DNA of 64,000 nucleotides, taken from Gordonia asplenii (GTDB lineage Bacteria; Actinomycetota; Actinomycetes; Mycobacteriales; Mycobacteriaceae). Location of the stretch: contig NZ_JABBNB010000033.1 of the NCBI RefSeq assembly GCF_012933505.1, positions 16,091-80,090 of the forward strand, read 5' to 3'. Made by a program: the position numbers and the translations under genes. Each line of letters starts with the position of its first letter. The first letter of the stretch is position 1. The notes below the pieces were generated by a model that saw only the letters and a list, made by a program, of their open reading frames with translations, did no database searches and was not told the DNA's origin. Positions 16,694 through 26,087 of this stretch are shown one piece after another.

Positions 16694-18709
16694 TCACCTC
16701 AACCGGTAGGAAAGTTCACGGGCACGGGCCGGGTCGAGCGGTGGCAGTGCGACGATGTGCGCGACGGCCCGCCACGGTTCGAGTCGGACGAAATTGGCTT
16801 GGCCCCAATGGAATTCCTCGCCGCTGACTTCGTCTCGGCCGCTGAACCGGTCGTGCCAGTCGTAGCCGAGGGCGGGCATGTCGAGCCACAGCGTCGACGA
16901 TTCGGTACCGAACGGATTGAGGTTGACCACCACCACCACGCGGTCGCCGGTCGTCGGATCGATCTTGGAGTAGGCGATCAACGACGGGTTGTCCAGATGG
17001 TGAAAACTGATGTTGCGCAACTGCTGCAGCGCCGGGTGCCGGCGTCGAATCGCGTTGAGCATGGTGATCCACGGCTCCAACGACTCGCCGCGGCTCGCCG
17101 CGTCCTTGTAGTCGCGCGGACGCAACTCGTACTTCTCGGAGTCGAGATACTCCTCGCTGCCGGGCTTGACCGCGAGGTGCTCGAAGAGCTCGTATCCGCT
17201 GTACACACCCCACGACGGGCTCATCGTCGCGGCCAGCGCCGCGCGCAGCGCGAACATGCCGGGACCACCGTGCTGCAGACTCTCGTGCAGGATGTCGGGG
17301 GTGTTGACGAAGAGGTTGGGGCGCGCCTCATCGGCATGCGCCGCAATCTCTTTCGCGAACTGTTCCAGTTCCCACTTCGACGTCTTCCAGGTGAAGTAGG
17401 TGTAGGACTGCGTGAAGCCCAGGCGCGCGAGGCCGTACAACCGGGCCGGCCGGGTGAACGACTCGGACAGGAACAGCACCGCCGGGTCACGCTTCTTGAC
17501 CTCGGTGATCAGCCACTCCCACATGTTCGGTGGCTTGGTGTGCGGGTTGTCGACTCGAAAGATCTTGACCCCCAACCCCATCCAGTGCAGCACGACCTTC
17601 AGCACGGCACGGTAGATGCCGTTGCGGTCGTTGTCGAAGTTGATCGGGTAGATGTCCTGGTACTTCTTCGGCGGGTTCTCCGCGTAGGCGATGGTGCCGT
17701 CGGGTTGGGTGGTGAACCATTCGGGATGGTCGCTCGCCCACGGGTGGTCGGGAGCGCACTGCAGGGCCAAGTCGAGCGCGATCTCCATGCCCAGTTCGCG
17801 GGCCCGTTCGACGAAGAATGTGAAATCCTCTTCGGTGCCGAGGTCGGGATGGATCGCATCATGGCCGCCGTCGGCCGAGCCGATCGCCCACGGCGACCCG
17901 ACATCCTCGGGTCCGGCGACGAGAGTGTTGTTGGGGCCCTTGCGATTCACGACGCCGATGGGGTGGATCGGCGGCAGGTACACGACGTCGAAGCCCATCG
18001 ACGCGATACGCGGAAGGTCGTCGACGGCGGTCAGGAAGGTGCCGTGCAGCGGGTGCCCGTCGTGGTCGCGGCCGCCCGTCGAGCGCGGAAAGAACTCGTA
18101 CCACGAGCTGAACAATGCGCGAGTGCGGTCGGCCCACACCCGATACGACTTCGACTTGGTCACCAGCTCGCGCACCGGATACTCGACGAGCAGCGCGATC
18201 ATCTCGTCGCTGATCGCGAGCGCCACGCGGTTCTCGACACGGCGTCGGGTCGCACGCAGATCGCGGAGGGCGTCGGCGAGCAGTTGCTGATTGTGCTCGG
18301 TGGCACCGGCCGACTCCAGCTGTGCCCGCGCGGTGGAGAGGATCTCCTCGCCGGTGGCCAGATCGTTGGCGAGGTCGGTGGCACTCTGCCCGGCGTCGAT
18401 CTTCTTGACGACGGCATCGCGCCAGGTGCTGTACGGATCGCTCCACGCGTCGATTCGGTACACCCAGAACCCGACCCTGTCAGGGACGAAAGCGGCATTG
18501 AACGTGTCCGGCTCGGGGCCGGGAGTCATCGGGACGTCGTAGCGGGTCTGCTCGGGGCCGTCGATGTGGAGAGTGACGCCGAGGGCGTCGTGTCCTTCGC
18601 GCCACGCGGTGGCGCTCACTGGAACAAGTTCTCCCACAACGGCTTTGCCGGGGTGCAGACCGCCCGAATTCACCGGTGCGATGTCGTCGATACCCATGCG
18701 GCCGATCAC
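16694..18709 (-). CDS. glgE: Alpha-1,4-glucan:maltose-1-phosphate maltosyltransferase GlgE
   Basis: Transfers maltosyl units from maltose-1-phosphate to alpha-glucan, the polymerase step of the mycobacterial GlgE pathway. The 671-residue protein has the GlgE N-terminal and S domains, then the GH13 barrel with KIFRVDNPHTKP (nucleophile Asp), LSESFTRP (acid Glu) and FVNTPDILHE. AGGAG lies seven bases before GTG 18709; the internal ATG at 18697 is less likely. It is the first gene of the glgE-glgB operon. Confidence 0.95.
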   Translation of the reverse strand: MIGRMGIDDIAPVNSGGLHPGKAVVGELVPVSATAWREGHDALGVTLHIDGPEQTRYDVPMTPGPEPDTFNAAFVPDRVGFWVYRIDAWSDPYSTWRDAVVKKIDAGQSATDLANDLATGEEILSTARAQLESAGATEHNQQLLADALRDLRATRRRVENRVALAISDEMIALLVEYPVRELVTKSKSYRVWADRTRALFSSWYEFFPRSTGGRDHDGHPLHGTFLTAVDDLPRIASMGFDVVYLPPIHPIGVVNRKGPNNTLVAGPEDVGSPWAIGSADGGHDAIHPDLGTEEDFTFFVERARELGMEIALDLALQCAPDHPWASDHPEWFTTQPDGTIAYAENPPKKYQDIYPINFDNDRNGIYRAVLKVVLHWMGLGVKIFRVDNPHTKPPNMWEWLITEVKKRDPAVLFLSESFTRPARLYGLARLGFTQSYTYFTWKTSKWELEQFAKEIAAHADEARPNLFVNTPDILHESLQHGGPGMFALRAALAATMSPSWGVYSGYELFEHLAVKPGSEEYLDSEKYELRPRDYKDAASRGESLEPWITMLNAIRRRHPALQQLRNISFHHLDNPSLIAYSKIDPTTGDRVVVVVNLNPFGTESSTLWLDMPALGYDWHDRFSGRDEVSGEEFHWGQANFVRLEPWRAVAHIVALPPLDPARARELSYRLR

Positions 18710-18798
18710 GCGCGGTTCTCCTAAAAGCTCAGTTGCTGTGCGGTCGCACTTAACCGTAGTCGTCGGAGCCGGTTTCGGTGCGGCGTTGCGCGCCTCGC

Positions 18799-20910
18799 CT
18801 ACGCGGTCAGGCGCCGCAGGGCGCCGAGGACCGTCGCGGTGTCCGTCGTCCGCCAGAACGGGGGCAGTGATTTCACCAGGTATCCACCGTAGCGGGCAGT
18901 CGCCAGCCGGGAATCGAGCACCGCGACGACGCCGCGATCATCGATCGACCGCAGCAGTCGTCCGGCTCCCTGAGCGAGCAGCAGCGAAGCGTGATTGGCG
19001 GCTACCGACATGAATCCGTTGCCGCCGCGCGCTTCGACGGCGCGCTGGCGGGCGGCGAGCAGCGGGTCGTCGGGGCGGGGGAACGGGATGCGGTCGATCA
19101 CCACCAACGACAGTGACGGCCCGGGGACGTCGACGCCCTGCCACAGCGAGAGCGTGCCGAACAAGCACGACGCGGTGTCGTCGGTAAACTCGCGCACGAG
19201 GGTCGACGTCATGTCGTCGCCCTGGCACAGGATGCGGTGATCGGTCTGTTCGCGCATGATCGATGCCGCCTCCTTGGCGGCGCGCATCGACGAGAACAAG
19301 CCGAGGGTGCGCCCGCCCGCGGCCGCCATCAGCTCCCTGAGTTCGTCGCGGATGGGCTCGGCGATCGCGTCGCGGCCCGGCGCGGGCAGGTGCCGCGCGA
19401 TGTAGAGGATCGCCGAACGCGGATAGTCGAACGGCGAACCGGCGTCGAGGCCGCGCCAGCGGATGTCCTCGGCGTCACTCGGTACGGCGAGCCCGAAGGC
19501 CGTGACATCGCCGACCGCCTGCGCCGCCGGATCCGGTTGCGGGGTGTCGTCGTCGGCGCGGGCGTGCGCGGGCAGCCCCCAGGTCGCCGCCAGCGCATCG
19601 AAGCCGCCGCCGACCACCAGAGTCGCCGAGGTGAGGATGACCGTCGAGTGGGCGAACAGCGAGGCGCGCAACAGCCCGCCCACCGACAGCGGCGCCACGC
19701 GCAGCACGGCGTGGGTGTCGTTGCGGAAACGGTCGTGGGCCACCCACACGACGTCGCGTCGGTTGGCTTCGTCGGGGTCGTCGAAGGCGCCGAGAACACG
19801 AACAGCGGTGTCGTGGAGTTCCTCGAGCGACGTCGTCGCCGCCGAACGTGCGGCAGCAGCTTCGGGGTCGGGGGCACCGGCCTGGTTGATGGGCCCGATC
19901 GCGTTGCGCGCCTTCCACAATCGATCCCGCAATGCTGCCAGCGCAAGGTCGTAGCCGTCGGGCAGGCGGGTGAGTCGGCGCGGCGTGGACGCGTCCGAGG
20001 TGTCGTTGAGCAGCTCACCGAACTGCTCGGCCGCGCCGATGACGTCGTCGACGAGTTCCTCGTCGATCAGCTTGCCGCAGCGTCGAGCGGCCAGCGTGAT
20101 CGACGCCGAGCTCAGTTCGGCCGTCGACACCGCGGTGATGCGGTCGGTGAGCTCGTGGGCTTCGTCGATGATGACGACGTCGTGTTCGGGCAGGATGTTG
20201 GCCGGGCTCAACGCGTCGATGGCGAGCATCGCGTGGTTGGTGACGATGACGTCGGCCTGCCCGGCGATTATCCGCGAACGCTCGGCGAAGCAGTCCTCGG
20301 AGTAGGAACAGTTGTTGGCGCCCAGACATTCTCGGGCGCTGACGCTGACCTGCTTCCACGCGCGGTCGGAGACGCCGGGCGTGAGATCGTCGCGGTCACC
20401 GGTCTCGGTGTCGGAGACCCACTCGCGCAGCCGGGTCACCTCCCGGCCGGTCCGCGACAGCTCGAACGCATCGAGCAGCGCGTTCTCCGGCTCCTCGGTG
20501 ACACCGGCGTGAATCTTGTTGAGGCACAGATAGTTTCCGCGACCCTTGAGGATGGCGAACCGGGGCTCGGAGCCCAGTGCGGGCTTGAGCGCCTTGGCCA
20601 GGCGAGGCAGATCGCGTTCGACCAGCTGACGCTGAAGCGCGATGGTCGCGGTCGAGACGATCACCGTCTTCCCGGTCGCCATGGCATGAGCGATCGCGGG
20701 CACCAGGTAGGCGAGCGACTTTCCGGTGCCGGTTCCCGCCTGCACGGCGAGGTGCTCGCCGGTGTCGATGGCATGTGCGACGGCGCTGGCCATCCGGATC
20801 TGACCGGGCCGCGACGCGCCGCCGAGAGCTTCGACGGCCGTCTCCAGCAGCGACGTGACAGGCGGAATGGTCTTGGTCTTGGTTCCGGTCGCTCCGCTCG
20901 CCCGGCTCAA
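18799..20910 (-). CDS. dinG: DinG/XPD-type ATP-dependent DNA helicase
   Basis: A 703-residue superfamily 2 helicase. Walker A (AGTGTGKSLAYLVP, about residue 57), DEAH box (VIIDEAHEL), four cysteines for an Fe-S cluster between them (NYLCLNK and ECLGANNCSYSEDC), and motifs V/VI (LWQGVDVPG, QGAGRLLRS) are visible. The family unwinds DNA 5' to 3' and resolves D-loops, R-loops and G4 structures. Its start overlaps the nicotinamidase stop by 4 bases, so it is translationally coupled. Confidence 0.92.
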   Translation of the reverse strand: MSRASGATGTKTKTIPPVTSLLETAVEALGGASRPGQIRMASAVAHAIDTGEHLAVQAGTGTGKSLAYLVPAIAHAMATGKTVIVSTATIALQRQLVERDLPRLAKALKPALGSEPRFAILKGRGNYLCLNKIHAGVTEEPENALLDAFELSRTGREVTRLREWVSDTETGDRDDLTPGVSDRAWKQVSVSARECLGANNCSYSEDCFAERSRIIAGQADVIVTNHAMLAIDALSPANILPEHDVVIIDEAHELTDRITAVSTAELSSASITLAARRCGKLIDEELVDDVIGAAEQFGELLNDTSDASTPRRLTRLPDGYDLALAALRDRLWKARNAIGPINQAGAPDPEAAAARSAATTSLEELHDTAVRVLGAFDDPDEANRRDVVWVAHDRFRNDTHAVLRVAPLSVGGLLRASLFAHSTVILTSATLVVGGGFDALAATWGLPAHARADDDTPQPDPAAQAVGDVTAFGLAVPSDAEDIRWRGLDAGSPFDYPRSAILYIARHLPAPGRDAIAEPIRDELRELMAAAGGRTLGLFSSMRAAKEAASIMREQTDHRILCQGDDMTSTLVREFTDDTASCLFGTLSLWQGVDVPGPSLSLVVIDRIPFPRPDDPLLAARQRAVEARGGNGFMSVAANHASLLLAQGAGRLLRSIDDRGVVAVLDSRLATARYGGYLVKSLPPFWRTTDTATVLGALRRLTA

Positions 20911-21512
20911 TTCGCACCGGGAATCTGGCTCGCACCGGGGATCTCGCCGACCAGTTCTACGCCGGCCGCCCGCAGCTGCGCCAGTGCGGTCTCGGTGGTT
21001 TCCGGAGCGACGGCAGCGGTGTGATCGAGGAGTACCCGGACCCTCAGGCCGGCGTGCGCGGCGTCGACCGCTGTGGCGCGCACGCAGTGGTCGGTCGCGA
21101 TGCCGACCACGTCGACGGCGTGAATGTCATTGTCGCGCAGCCATTCTCCGAGCGTCGCCGACGGCGGGTCCTGAGTGTCGTCGAGCGTCCCCTCGAAGCC
21201 GGAGTACGCTGCGGTGTAGGCACCCTTGGAGAAGATCGCCGCCGCGACGGAGGCGTCGAAGTCGGGATGGAAGGCGGCGCCGTCGGTGCCGACGACGCAG
21301 TGCGGCGGCCAGGTGTCGACGTAGTCGGGGGTATCGGAGAAGTGCGTGCCCGGGTCGATGTGATAGTCGCGCGTCGCCACGACGACGGGGTAGTCGCGGG
21401 CCAGTTCGGTCACCGCGGCGGCGACGGCGGCGCCACCGGCAACAGCCAGCGAGCCACCTTCGCAGAAGTCGTTCTGGACGTCGACGACGATAAGTGCGGT
21501 GCGATCAGTCAC
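20907..21512 (-). CDS. pncA: Nicotinamidase (isochorismatase family)
   Basis: Hydrolyses nicotinamide to nicotinate for NAD salvage. The 201-residue protein has the catalytic triad Asp (VDVQNDF), Lys (FSKGAY) and Cys (TDHCVRAT), plus the metal-site residues of DYHIDPGTHF. The product would feed the nicotinate phosphoribosyltransferase encoded nearby at 22689-23993. It is the first gene of a two-gene unit with dinG. Confidence 0.92.
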   Translation of the reverse strand: MTDRTALIVVDVQNDFCEGGSLAVAGGAAVAAAVTELARDYPVVVATRDYHIDPGTHFSDTPDYVDTWPPHCVVGTDGAAFHPDFDASVAAAIFSKGAYTAAYSGFEGTLDDTQDPPSATLGEWLRDNDIHAVDVVGIATDHCVRATAVDAAHAGLRVRVLLDHTAAVAPETTETALAQLRAAGVELVGEIPGASQIPGAN

Positions 21513-21630
21513 CCATCCAGCTTATTCGATCGCAGGTTCGAACCGGCCCGCGCGACGCGGAGATTCGCGCGAAGGTGTGGAAAACGTGATCGGTGTGGAT
21601 ATCCGCGTACGTCCGACCAGCTCGCGACGA

Positions 21631-21699
21631 CGTGAATTGGCGTCCCCGTGGCAAGTACGCGAGGGCAATGTTCCCTTCGACCACTATGACGGGGACGCG
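21631..21699. repeat. Palindromic repeat copy 1, 3' side of the DUF559 gene
   Basis: This 69-bp unit aligns without gaps to 22618-22686 (about 70% identity). The ends are identical (CGTGAATTGGCGTCCCC on the left, CGGGGACGCG on the right), as is a central GAGGGCAATGT. The outer arms GCGTCCCCGT and ACGGGGACGC pair perfectly around an inner CGA-GGG/CCC-TCG hairpin. The repeat supplies the last codons and stop of the neighbouring gene. Confidence 0.7.
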
Positions 21700-22565
21700 T
21701 GCTTACGCCGGGGGTCGTCGGTGCGTCGTATCCGGTGTCGATCTTGGCGGGTCACGCTGCGAATGTCTTCGAGCACGCCCGCCCAGTCGTACAGAACGTC
21801 GTCGTAGGTGAGTCGCATGGTCATCCATCGGTCGATCAACGTCATCCGGTCCCGTCGACGGTCATTGCGGTAGGACGCTTCGTCGGAGTGATAGAGCTTG
21901 CCGTCGCACTCGATCAGCAACGCACCGACAGCGAGATCCGCGTGCTCGTGCCTGCTGATCGACGGTTGCACCTCGACGCTGAATCCCGCGGATATCAACC
22001 TCAGGCGTGCGATGGACTCGGTGCCCGACTGCGACCGCGCGTCGCATCGTGCGAACAGTCGTGAGACGGTCTGCGTCACTCGCCCCATGTCGGCTTGGAG
22101 GTCGGGAATGGTGATCTCGGTCGAGTTCAGGATCGAATCGACGATGGCGATCCACTCTTCGCCGGTGACGCAGCGGGCCGCACAGCCCACCGCGACGGCC
22201 ACCGAATCGACGGCCGCGGTCACCGGCAGCGGCCTGCCGTAACCCTGGCACCAGTGGAACGGGCCGGTGGGGCGCGCTGTCGTCTTCATGTGTTTGCTGC
22301 GGCGGACGTGGGTATCGGAGTAGCCCGACGGGATCCAGATCTTCGGCCACCGGTGTTGTTTGTGGAAGCTGAGTGCGCCGACGCAACTCAACGCGCCGCC
22401 GGCCATGACGGCCGAGACGACGTCGGGGTGAGCGGCGTCGGTCCGCACCCACCCGCGCCCGATGGAGATCAGCCGCTGCGCTCGCTGAGCTCGTCTGATC
22501 TCAGTCGGCGGCCAGCCCAACGCGACGAGTTCGGCGATCGTGAATACACCTGAGTCCATAGCCAT
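21684..22565 (-). CDS. AbiEi_4-type N-terminal/DUF559 (Vsr-like) protein
   Basis: 293 residues. The N-terminus (GVFTIAELVALGWPPTEIRR, about 5-40) is a winged-helix segment of the type named AbiEi_4. The C-terminus (about 205-285; DLAVGALLIECDGKLYHS...RNDRRRDRMTLI) is the DUF559 domain of the Vsr-like PD-(D/E)xK fold. Such genes are common in Mycobacteriales, and no toxin partner is adjacent. Palindromic repeats flank it on both sides, and its stop codon lies within one of them. Function unknown. Confidence 0.78.
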   Translation of the reverse strand: MAMDSGVFTIAELVALGWPPTEIRRAQRAQRLISIGRGWVRTDAAHPDVVSAVMAGGALSCVGALSFHKQHRWPKIWIPSGYSDTHVRRSKHMKTTARPTGPFHWCQGYGRPLPVTAAVDSVAVAVGCAARCVTGEEWIAIVDSILNSTEITIPDLQADMGRVTQTVSRLFARCDARSQSGTESIARLRLISAGFSVEVQPSISRHEHADLAVGALLIECDGKLYHSDEASYRNDRRRDRMTLIDRWMTMRLTYDDVLYDWAGVLEDIRSVTRQDRHRIRRTDDPRRKHASPS

Positions 22566-22617
22566 GCACGGTTAGACGCAGAGCGGGGCCGATCGGTTTC
22601 ATCCGACTTCGAAGCGC

Positions 22618-22686
22618 GTGAATTGGCGTCCCCTCCATACCCCTCGGAGGGCAATGTGCCCTCCGAGGCCATCCACGGGGACGCGA
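22618..22686. repeat. Palindromic repeat copy 2, 5' side of the DUF559 gene
   Basis: Same orientation and length as copy 1. The inner hairpin is perfect here (CCTCGGAGGGCA, loop ATG, complement) inside outer GCGTCCCC/GGGGACGC arms. It sits 52 bases upstream of the DUF559 start and 2 bases before the end of pncB, so it could also act as the pncB terminator. Confidence 0.7.
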
Positions 22687-22688
22687 AG

Positions 22689-23993
22689 TCACACCACGTA
22701 TCGCGTCGGTACCGCTGGGTCGCCGTGCGACAACCCCAATCCCTCCCACGGCAACGACACCAGCGCCGCCGCGAGATGTTCGCGTGCGTCGGCCAGTCCG
22801 GGCAGGCCGTCGACGACGTCGCCGCCCCGGACCAGAGGAATCTGCAGTTTGCGCACCTGCTCGCCGTCCGAGCCGTCGACGCCGGGGGAACCGCCGGCAC
22901 GGAAGACGACTTCCTCGGTGATCGTGCCGGACGCCCGCGACACCCGGACCGCTTCTTTGGCACCGCCCCGGGACTCCTTGTGGCTGGCCCGCTTGGCGAC
23001 CGGCCGACCGTCGACCTCGACGAGTTTGTACACCATCCCCGCGGTGGGTGCGCCGCTGCCGGTGACCAGGGACGTGCCGACGCCGTAGGTGTCGACCGGT
23101 TCGGCACGCAGCGAGGCGATCGCGTACTCGTCGAGGTCGCCTGACACGACGATCTTGGTCCCGGTGGCGCCCAGCCCGTCGAGTTGATCGCGGACCTGAC
23201 GAGCCAGGACACCCAGGTCGCCGGAGTCGATTCGGACCGCGCCCAATTCCGGACCGGCGACCTCGATCGCGTTGAAGACGCCCTGGGTGATGTCGTAGGT
23301 GTCGACGAGCAGTGTGGTGCCGACGCCGAGCGCCTCGATCTGCGCCGCGAACGCGGCCTTCTCGTCGGGACCGGCGTCGCCGGTGAATGCGAGTGTGAAG
23401 GCGTGAGCCGCGGTGCCCGCGCTGGGGACGCCGTAGCTGCGGGCGGCCTCAAGGTTCGACGTCGCGGCCAGCCCGGCGATATAGGCGGCTCGTGAGCTCG
23501 CGACCGCCGCGCGCTCATGGGTGCGGCGTGATCCCATTTCGATGATCGGGCGGGTGCCGGCAGCGCTGACCATGCGTGCCGCCGCGGAAGCGATGGCACT
23601 GTCGTGGTTCATGATCGACAGGATCACCGTCTCCAGCACCACGGCGTCGACGAAACTACCCCGCACGGTCAGGATCGGCGACCCGGGGAAATAGAGTTCG
23701 CCCTCCCGGTAGCCGTCGACGTCGCCGGTGAAGTGGTAGTCGCGCAGCCATCCGACGGTGTCGGCGTCGAGGAAACGTTCGACGAGCGCGATCTCCTCGG
23801 GCCCGAACCGGAAGTCGGCGAGTGCTTCGAGCACACGCCCGGTGCCCGCGACCACGCCGTAGCGGCGGCCGTCGGGGAGGCGTCGAGCGAAGACCTCGAA
23901 CACGCACGGACGGTGCGCGATGGGTTGCCGCAGGGCTGCCGAGACCATCGTGAGTTCGTAGTGGTCGGTCAGCAATGACGTGTTCTGGCTCAT
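22689..23993 (-). CDS. pncB: Nicotinate phosphoribosyltransferase
   Basis: Converts nicotinate and PRPP to nicotinate mononucleotide (NAD salvage). The 434-residue protein begins SQNTSLLTDHYELTM and shows the family blocks FEVFARRLPDGRRYGVVAG, GSRRTHERAA, LVDTYDITQGV, AVRIDSGDL and IVVSGDLDEYAI. The frame is open 147 codons upstream across clpS; ATG 23993 is the family start. It is divergent from clpS with only 22 bases between the start codons. Confidence 0.94.
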   Translation of the reverse strand: MSQNTSLLTDHYELTMVSAALRQPIAHRPCVFEVFARRLPDGRRYGVVAGTGRVLEALADFRFGPEEIALVERFLDADTVGWLRDYHFTGDVDGYREGELYFPGSPILTVRGSFVDAVVLETVILSIMNHDSAIASAAARMVSAAGTRPIIEMGSRRTHERAAVASSRAAYIAGLAATSNLEAARSYGVPSAGTAAHAFTLAFTGDAGPDEKAAFAAQIEALGVGTTLLVDTYDITQGVFNAIEVAGPELGAVRIDSGDLGVLARQVRDQLDGLGATGTKIVVSGDLDEYAIASLRAEPVDTYGVGTSLVTGSGAPTAGMVYKLVEVDGRPVAKRASHKESRGGAKEAVRVSRASGTITEEVVFRAGGSPGVDGSDGEQVRKLQIPLVRGGDVVDGLPGLADAREHLAAALVSLPWEGLGLSHGDPAVPTRYVV

Positions 23994-24015
23994 CACATCA
24001 ACTACCCTAGGCCTT

Positions 24016-24396
24016 ATGCCATTCACAGCTACTGGGAGCGGGCCGCTTGTCGCCGGCGCCGGGAGCGTAGCGAGCGGGCCGCTTGTCACCGCGAGCCTCC
24101 CGGACAGCACGCCCGGCGGGGCGACCCTCGCCGAGCCCGACGTCGGCGAGGACACCTCCATCGACCGCCCGTGGGTCACGATCGTCTGGGACGATCCGGT
24201 CAATCTGATGCAGTACGTCGCGTTCATCTTCCAGAAGCTGTTCGGATACTCCAAAGCCCGCGCCAACGAACTCATGATGCAGGTCCACACCGAGGGCAAA
24301 GCCGTCGTCTCCAGCGGGGACCGCGACAAGATGGAAGCCGACGTCCGGCGGCTGCACACCGCAGGTCTGTGGGCCACCATGCAGCGAGACAGTTGA
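24016..24396 (+). CDS. clpS: ClpS adaptor
   Basis: Adaptor that delivers N-end-rule substrates to ClpC/ClpA-ClpP. The 126-residue protein has the ClpS core from about residue 45: PWVTIVWDDPVNLMQYVAFIFQKLFGYSKARA, MMQVHTEGKAVV and a LHTAGLWATM C-terminus. The N-terminus is unusually Gly/Pro-rich because GAGCGGGCCGCTTGTC occurs twice 36 bases apart (24036-24051, 24072-24087), an in-frame near-duplication. No other start codon exists before the core, so ATG 24016 stands. Confidence 0.9.
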   Translation: MPFTATGSGPLVAGAGSVASGPLVTASLPDSTPGGATLAEPDVGEDTSIDRPWVTIVWDDPVNLMQYVAFIFQKLFGYSKARANELMMQVHTEGKAVVSSGDRDKMEADVRRLHTAGLWATMQRDS

Positions 24397-24399
24397 TTC

Positions 24400-24978
24400 G
24401 TGCGCACCTGGAAACGCGTGGGCCGGTCGCCCAACTATCGCTATCGATCTCAACTCGACGGCAATGAAAGCCAACTGATCGCCTCCGTCGTCAACTCCCT
24501 CGTCGAGCTCTTCGACGAACGTGAGCAGACGGCGCCGCACGACGAACTCGCCGCCATCACCGGAATCACGGTCGGGCACTCGACGGCCCCGACCGATGCG
24601 ACGCTCGGTCGACTGCTGCCGGACTTCCATCGACCCGACCAGGACGAGGAACTCTGCGCCGAAACAGTCAACGGAAACGTCAACGCGGCGCTGCGCAGCG
24701 TCAACGAACCGCATATCATCTCGGCGAAAAGGGCTGCGGCACAGACACTTCTGGATTCGCTGCCGATGAACGGCGGCAACCTAGAGCTGACCGAGGCGCA
24801 GGCGCTCGAATGGCTCACCGCGCTCAACGACGTCCGGTTGGCGCTCGGTGCGATGCTCGGCATCACCGAAGACACGCCCGAGGAATTGCCCTACGACGAC
24901 CCGAAGGCGGGCCATCTGGAGGTCTACCGATGGCTGACGCTGGTGCAGATGCTCCTGGTGGAAGAGCTGATGCGGTGA
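24400..24978 (+). CDS. DUF2017 family protein
   Basis: 192 residues, all-helical in appearance, with the DUF2017 C-terminus (EWLTALNDVRLALGAMLGI...LEVYRWLTLVQMLLVEELM). It always follows clpS in actinobacteria (Rv1332 position); role unknown. It starts GTG 24400, three bases after the clpS stop, and its own stop overlaps the next start (GTGA). Confidence 0.9.
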   Translation: MRTWKRVGRSPNYRYRSQLDGNESQLIASVVNSLVELFDEREQTAPHDELAAITGITVGHSTAPTDATLGRLLPDFHRPDQDEELCAETVNGNVNAALRSVNEPHIISAKRAAAQTLLDSLPMNGGNLELTEAQALEWLTALNDVRLALGAMLGITEDTPEELPYDDPKAGHLEVYRWLTLVQMLLVEELMR

Positions 24979-26060
24979 ACGGTGCGGCCCCCGCCTCCCC
25001 GGGCCGTCGCATCACCGACGTCGGCGGCGTCATGGTCGGGCATCACCACCGCGTCGACGACGACGCCACCGTCGGCGGCGAGCAGCCGGGCACCGGCTGG
25101 GCGTCGGGCACGACGGTCGTTCGGATCCCGGCCGGATCGGTGACCGCGGTCGACGTGCGCGGTGGGGGACCGGGCACTCGCGAAACCGACCTGCTCGACC
25201 CGGTGAACACGGTGCTCGGTGCGCACGCGATTGTCTTGACCGGCGGAAGTGCTTACGGGCTGGCCGCGGCCGACGGCGTGATGTCCGCACTGGAGTCAGA
25301 GGGCGTCGGCCTGCCGATGGATCTCCACGGGCATGTGGTGCCGATCGTTCCCGCGGCGGTCATCTTCGACCTGTTGGTCGGGGACTGGGCCAAGCGCCCC
25401 GACGCCGATTTCGGTGCGCGCGCCCTCGCCGCGGCGGCGGTGGACTTCGAAGTCGGAAGCGTCGGAGGCGGCACAGGTGCGCGGGCCGGTTGCCTCAAGG
25501 GCGGCATCGGGACGGCGAGTGTCACACTGGCCGAAGGGCCGGGCGCGGGCGTCACGGTCGGTGCGTTGGTGGTGGCCAATCCAGTCGGTGACGTCCTCGA
25601 TCCGGAGACCGGACTGCCCTGGGGCGCAAGCGAATCGATGCTCTCCAGGTTCGGCTTGACGAGGCCCACCGACGACGACATCTCCGCGCTCGCCGACTTG
25701 AAGGCCAAACAGACTGTTCTCAATACGACGATCGGTGTGGTGGCGGTCGATGCGAAGCTCGACGTCGCGTCGACCAAGCGAATCGCGATGTCGGCGCACG
25801 ACGGGCTGGCCCGGGCGATTCGGCCGGCGCATTCACCGCTCGACGGCGACACATTGTTCGCGGTGGCGACAGGAGCCGTCGAAGTGGAGCGGTCGCCGCT
25901 TGTCCCACCGGGCATGAACCCCGACGTCGCGTTGGTCGGGATGCTCGGCGCGGCGGCCGCCGACATGGTGGCCGAGGCGATCGTCGACGCCGTGGTCAAT
26001 GCTACGTCGGTGGCGGGGGTGTCGAGTATGCGTGAGGTTGTGGGGTCCGCGTTCAGGTGA
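24975..26060 (+). CDS. P1 (DmpA-like) family peptidase
   Basis: 361-residue N-terminal-nucleophile hydrolase family (Rv1333 position), self-processing aminopeptidases or amidohydrolases. The family blocks ITDVGGVMVGHH, LTGGSAYGLAAADG, GSVGGGTGARAGCLKGGIGTAS (probable processing region) and NTTIGVVAVDA are present. GTG 24975 overlaps the DUF2017 stop, so translation is coupled. Its expected downstream neighbour mec is 17.6 kb away here, because an island follows this gene. Confidence 0.88.
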   Translation: MNGAAPASPGRRITDVGGVMVGHHHRVDDDATVGGEQPGTGWASGTTVVRIPAGSVTAVDVRGGGPGTRETDLLDPVNTVLGAHAIVLTGGSAYGLAAADGVMSALESEGVGLPMDLHGHVVPIVPAAVIFDLLVGDWAKRPDADFGARALAAAAVDFEVGSVGGGTGARAGCLKGGIGTASVTLAEGPGAGVTVGALVVANPVGDVLDPETGLPWGASESMLSRFGLTRPTDDDISALADLKAKQTVLNTTIGVVAVDAKLDVASTKRIAMSAHDGLARAIRPAHSPLDGDTLFAVATGAVEVERSPLVPPGMNPDVALVGMLGAAAADMVAEAIVDAVVNATSVAGVSSMREVVGSAFR

Positions 26061-26087
26061 GATATTCGAACAGGCCCCAGCGCGGCA

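Noticed and set aside
16625..18724. A 699-residue plus-strand frame opposite glgE
   Set aside because: Strongly Arg/Val/Gly-biased antisense shadow; glgE on the other strand is unmistakable.
19237..21024. A 595-residue plus-strand frame opposite dinG
   Set aside because: Antisense shadow with the same biased composition; dinG motifs are intact on the minus strand.
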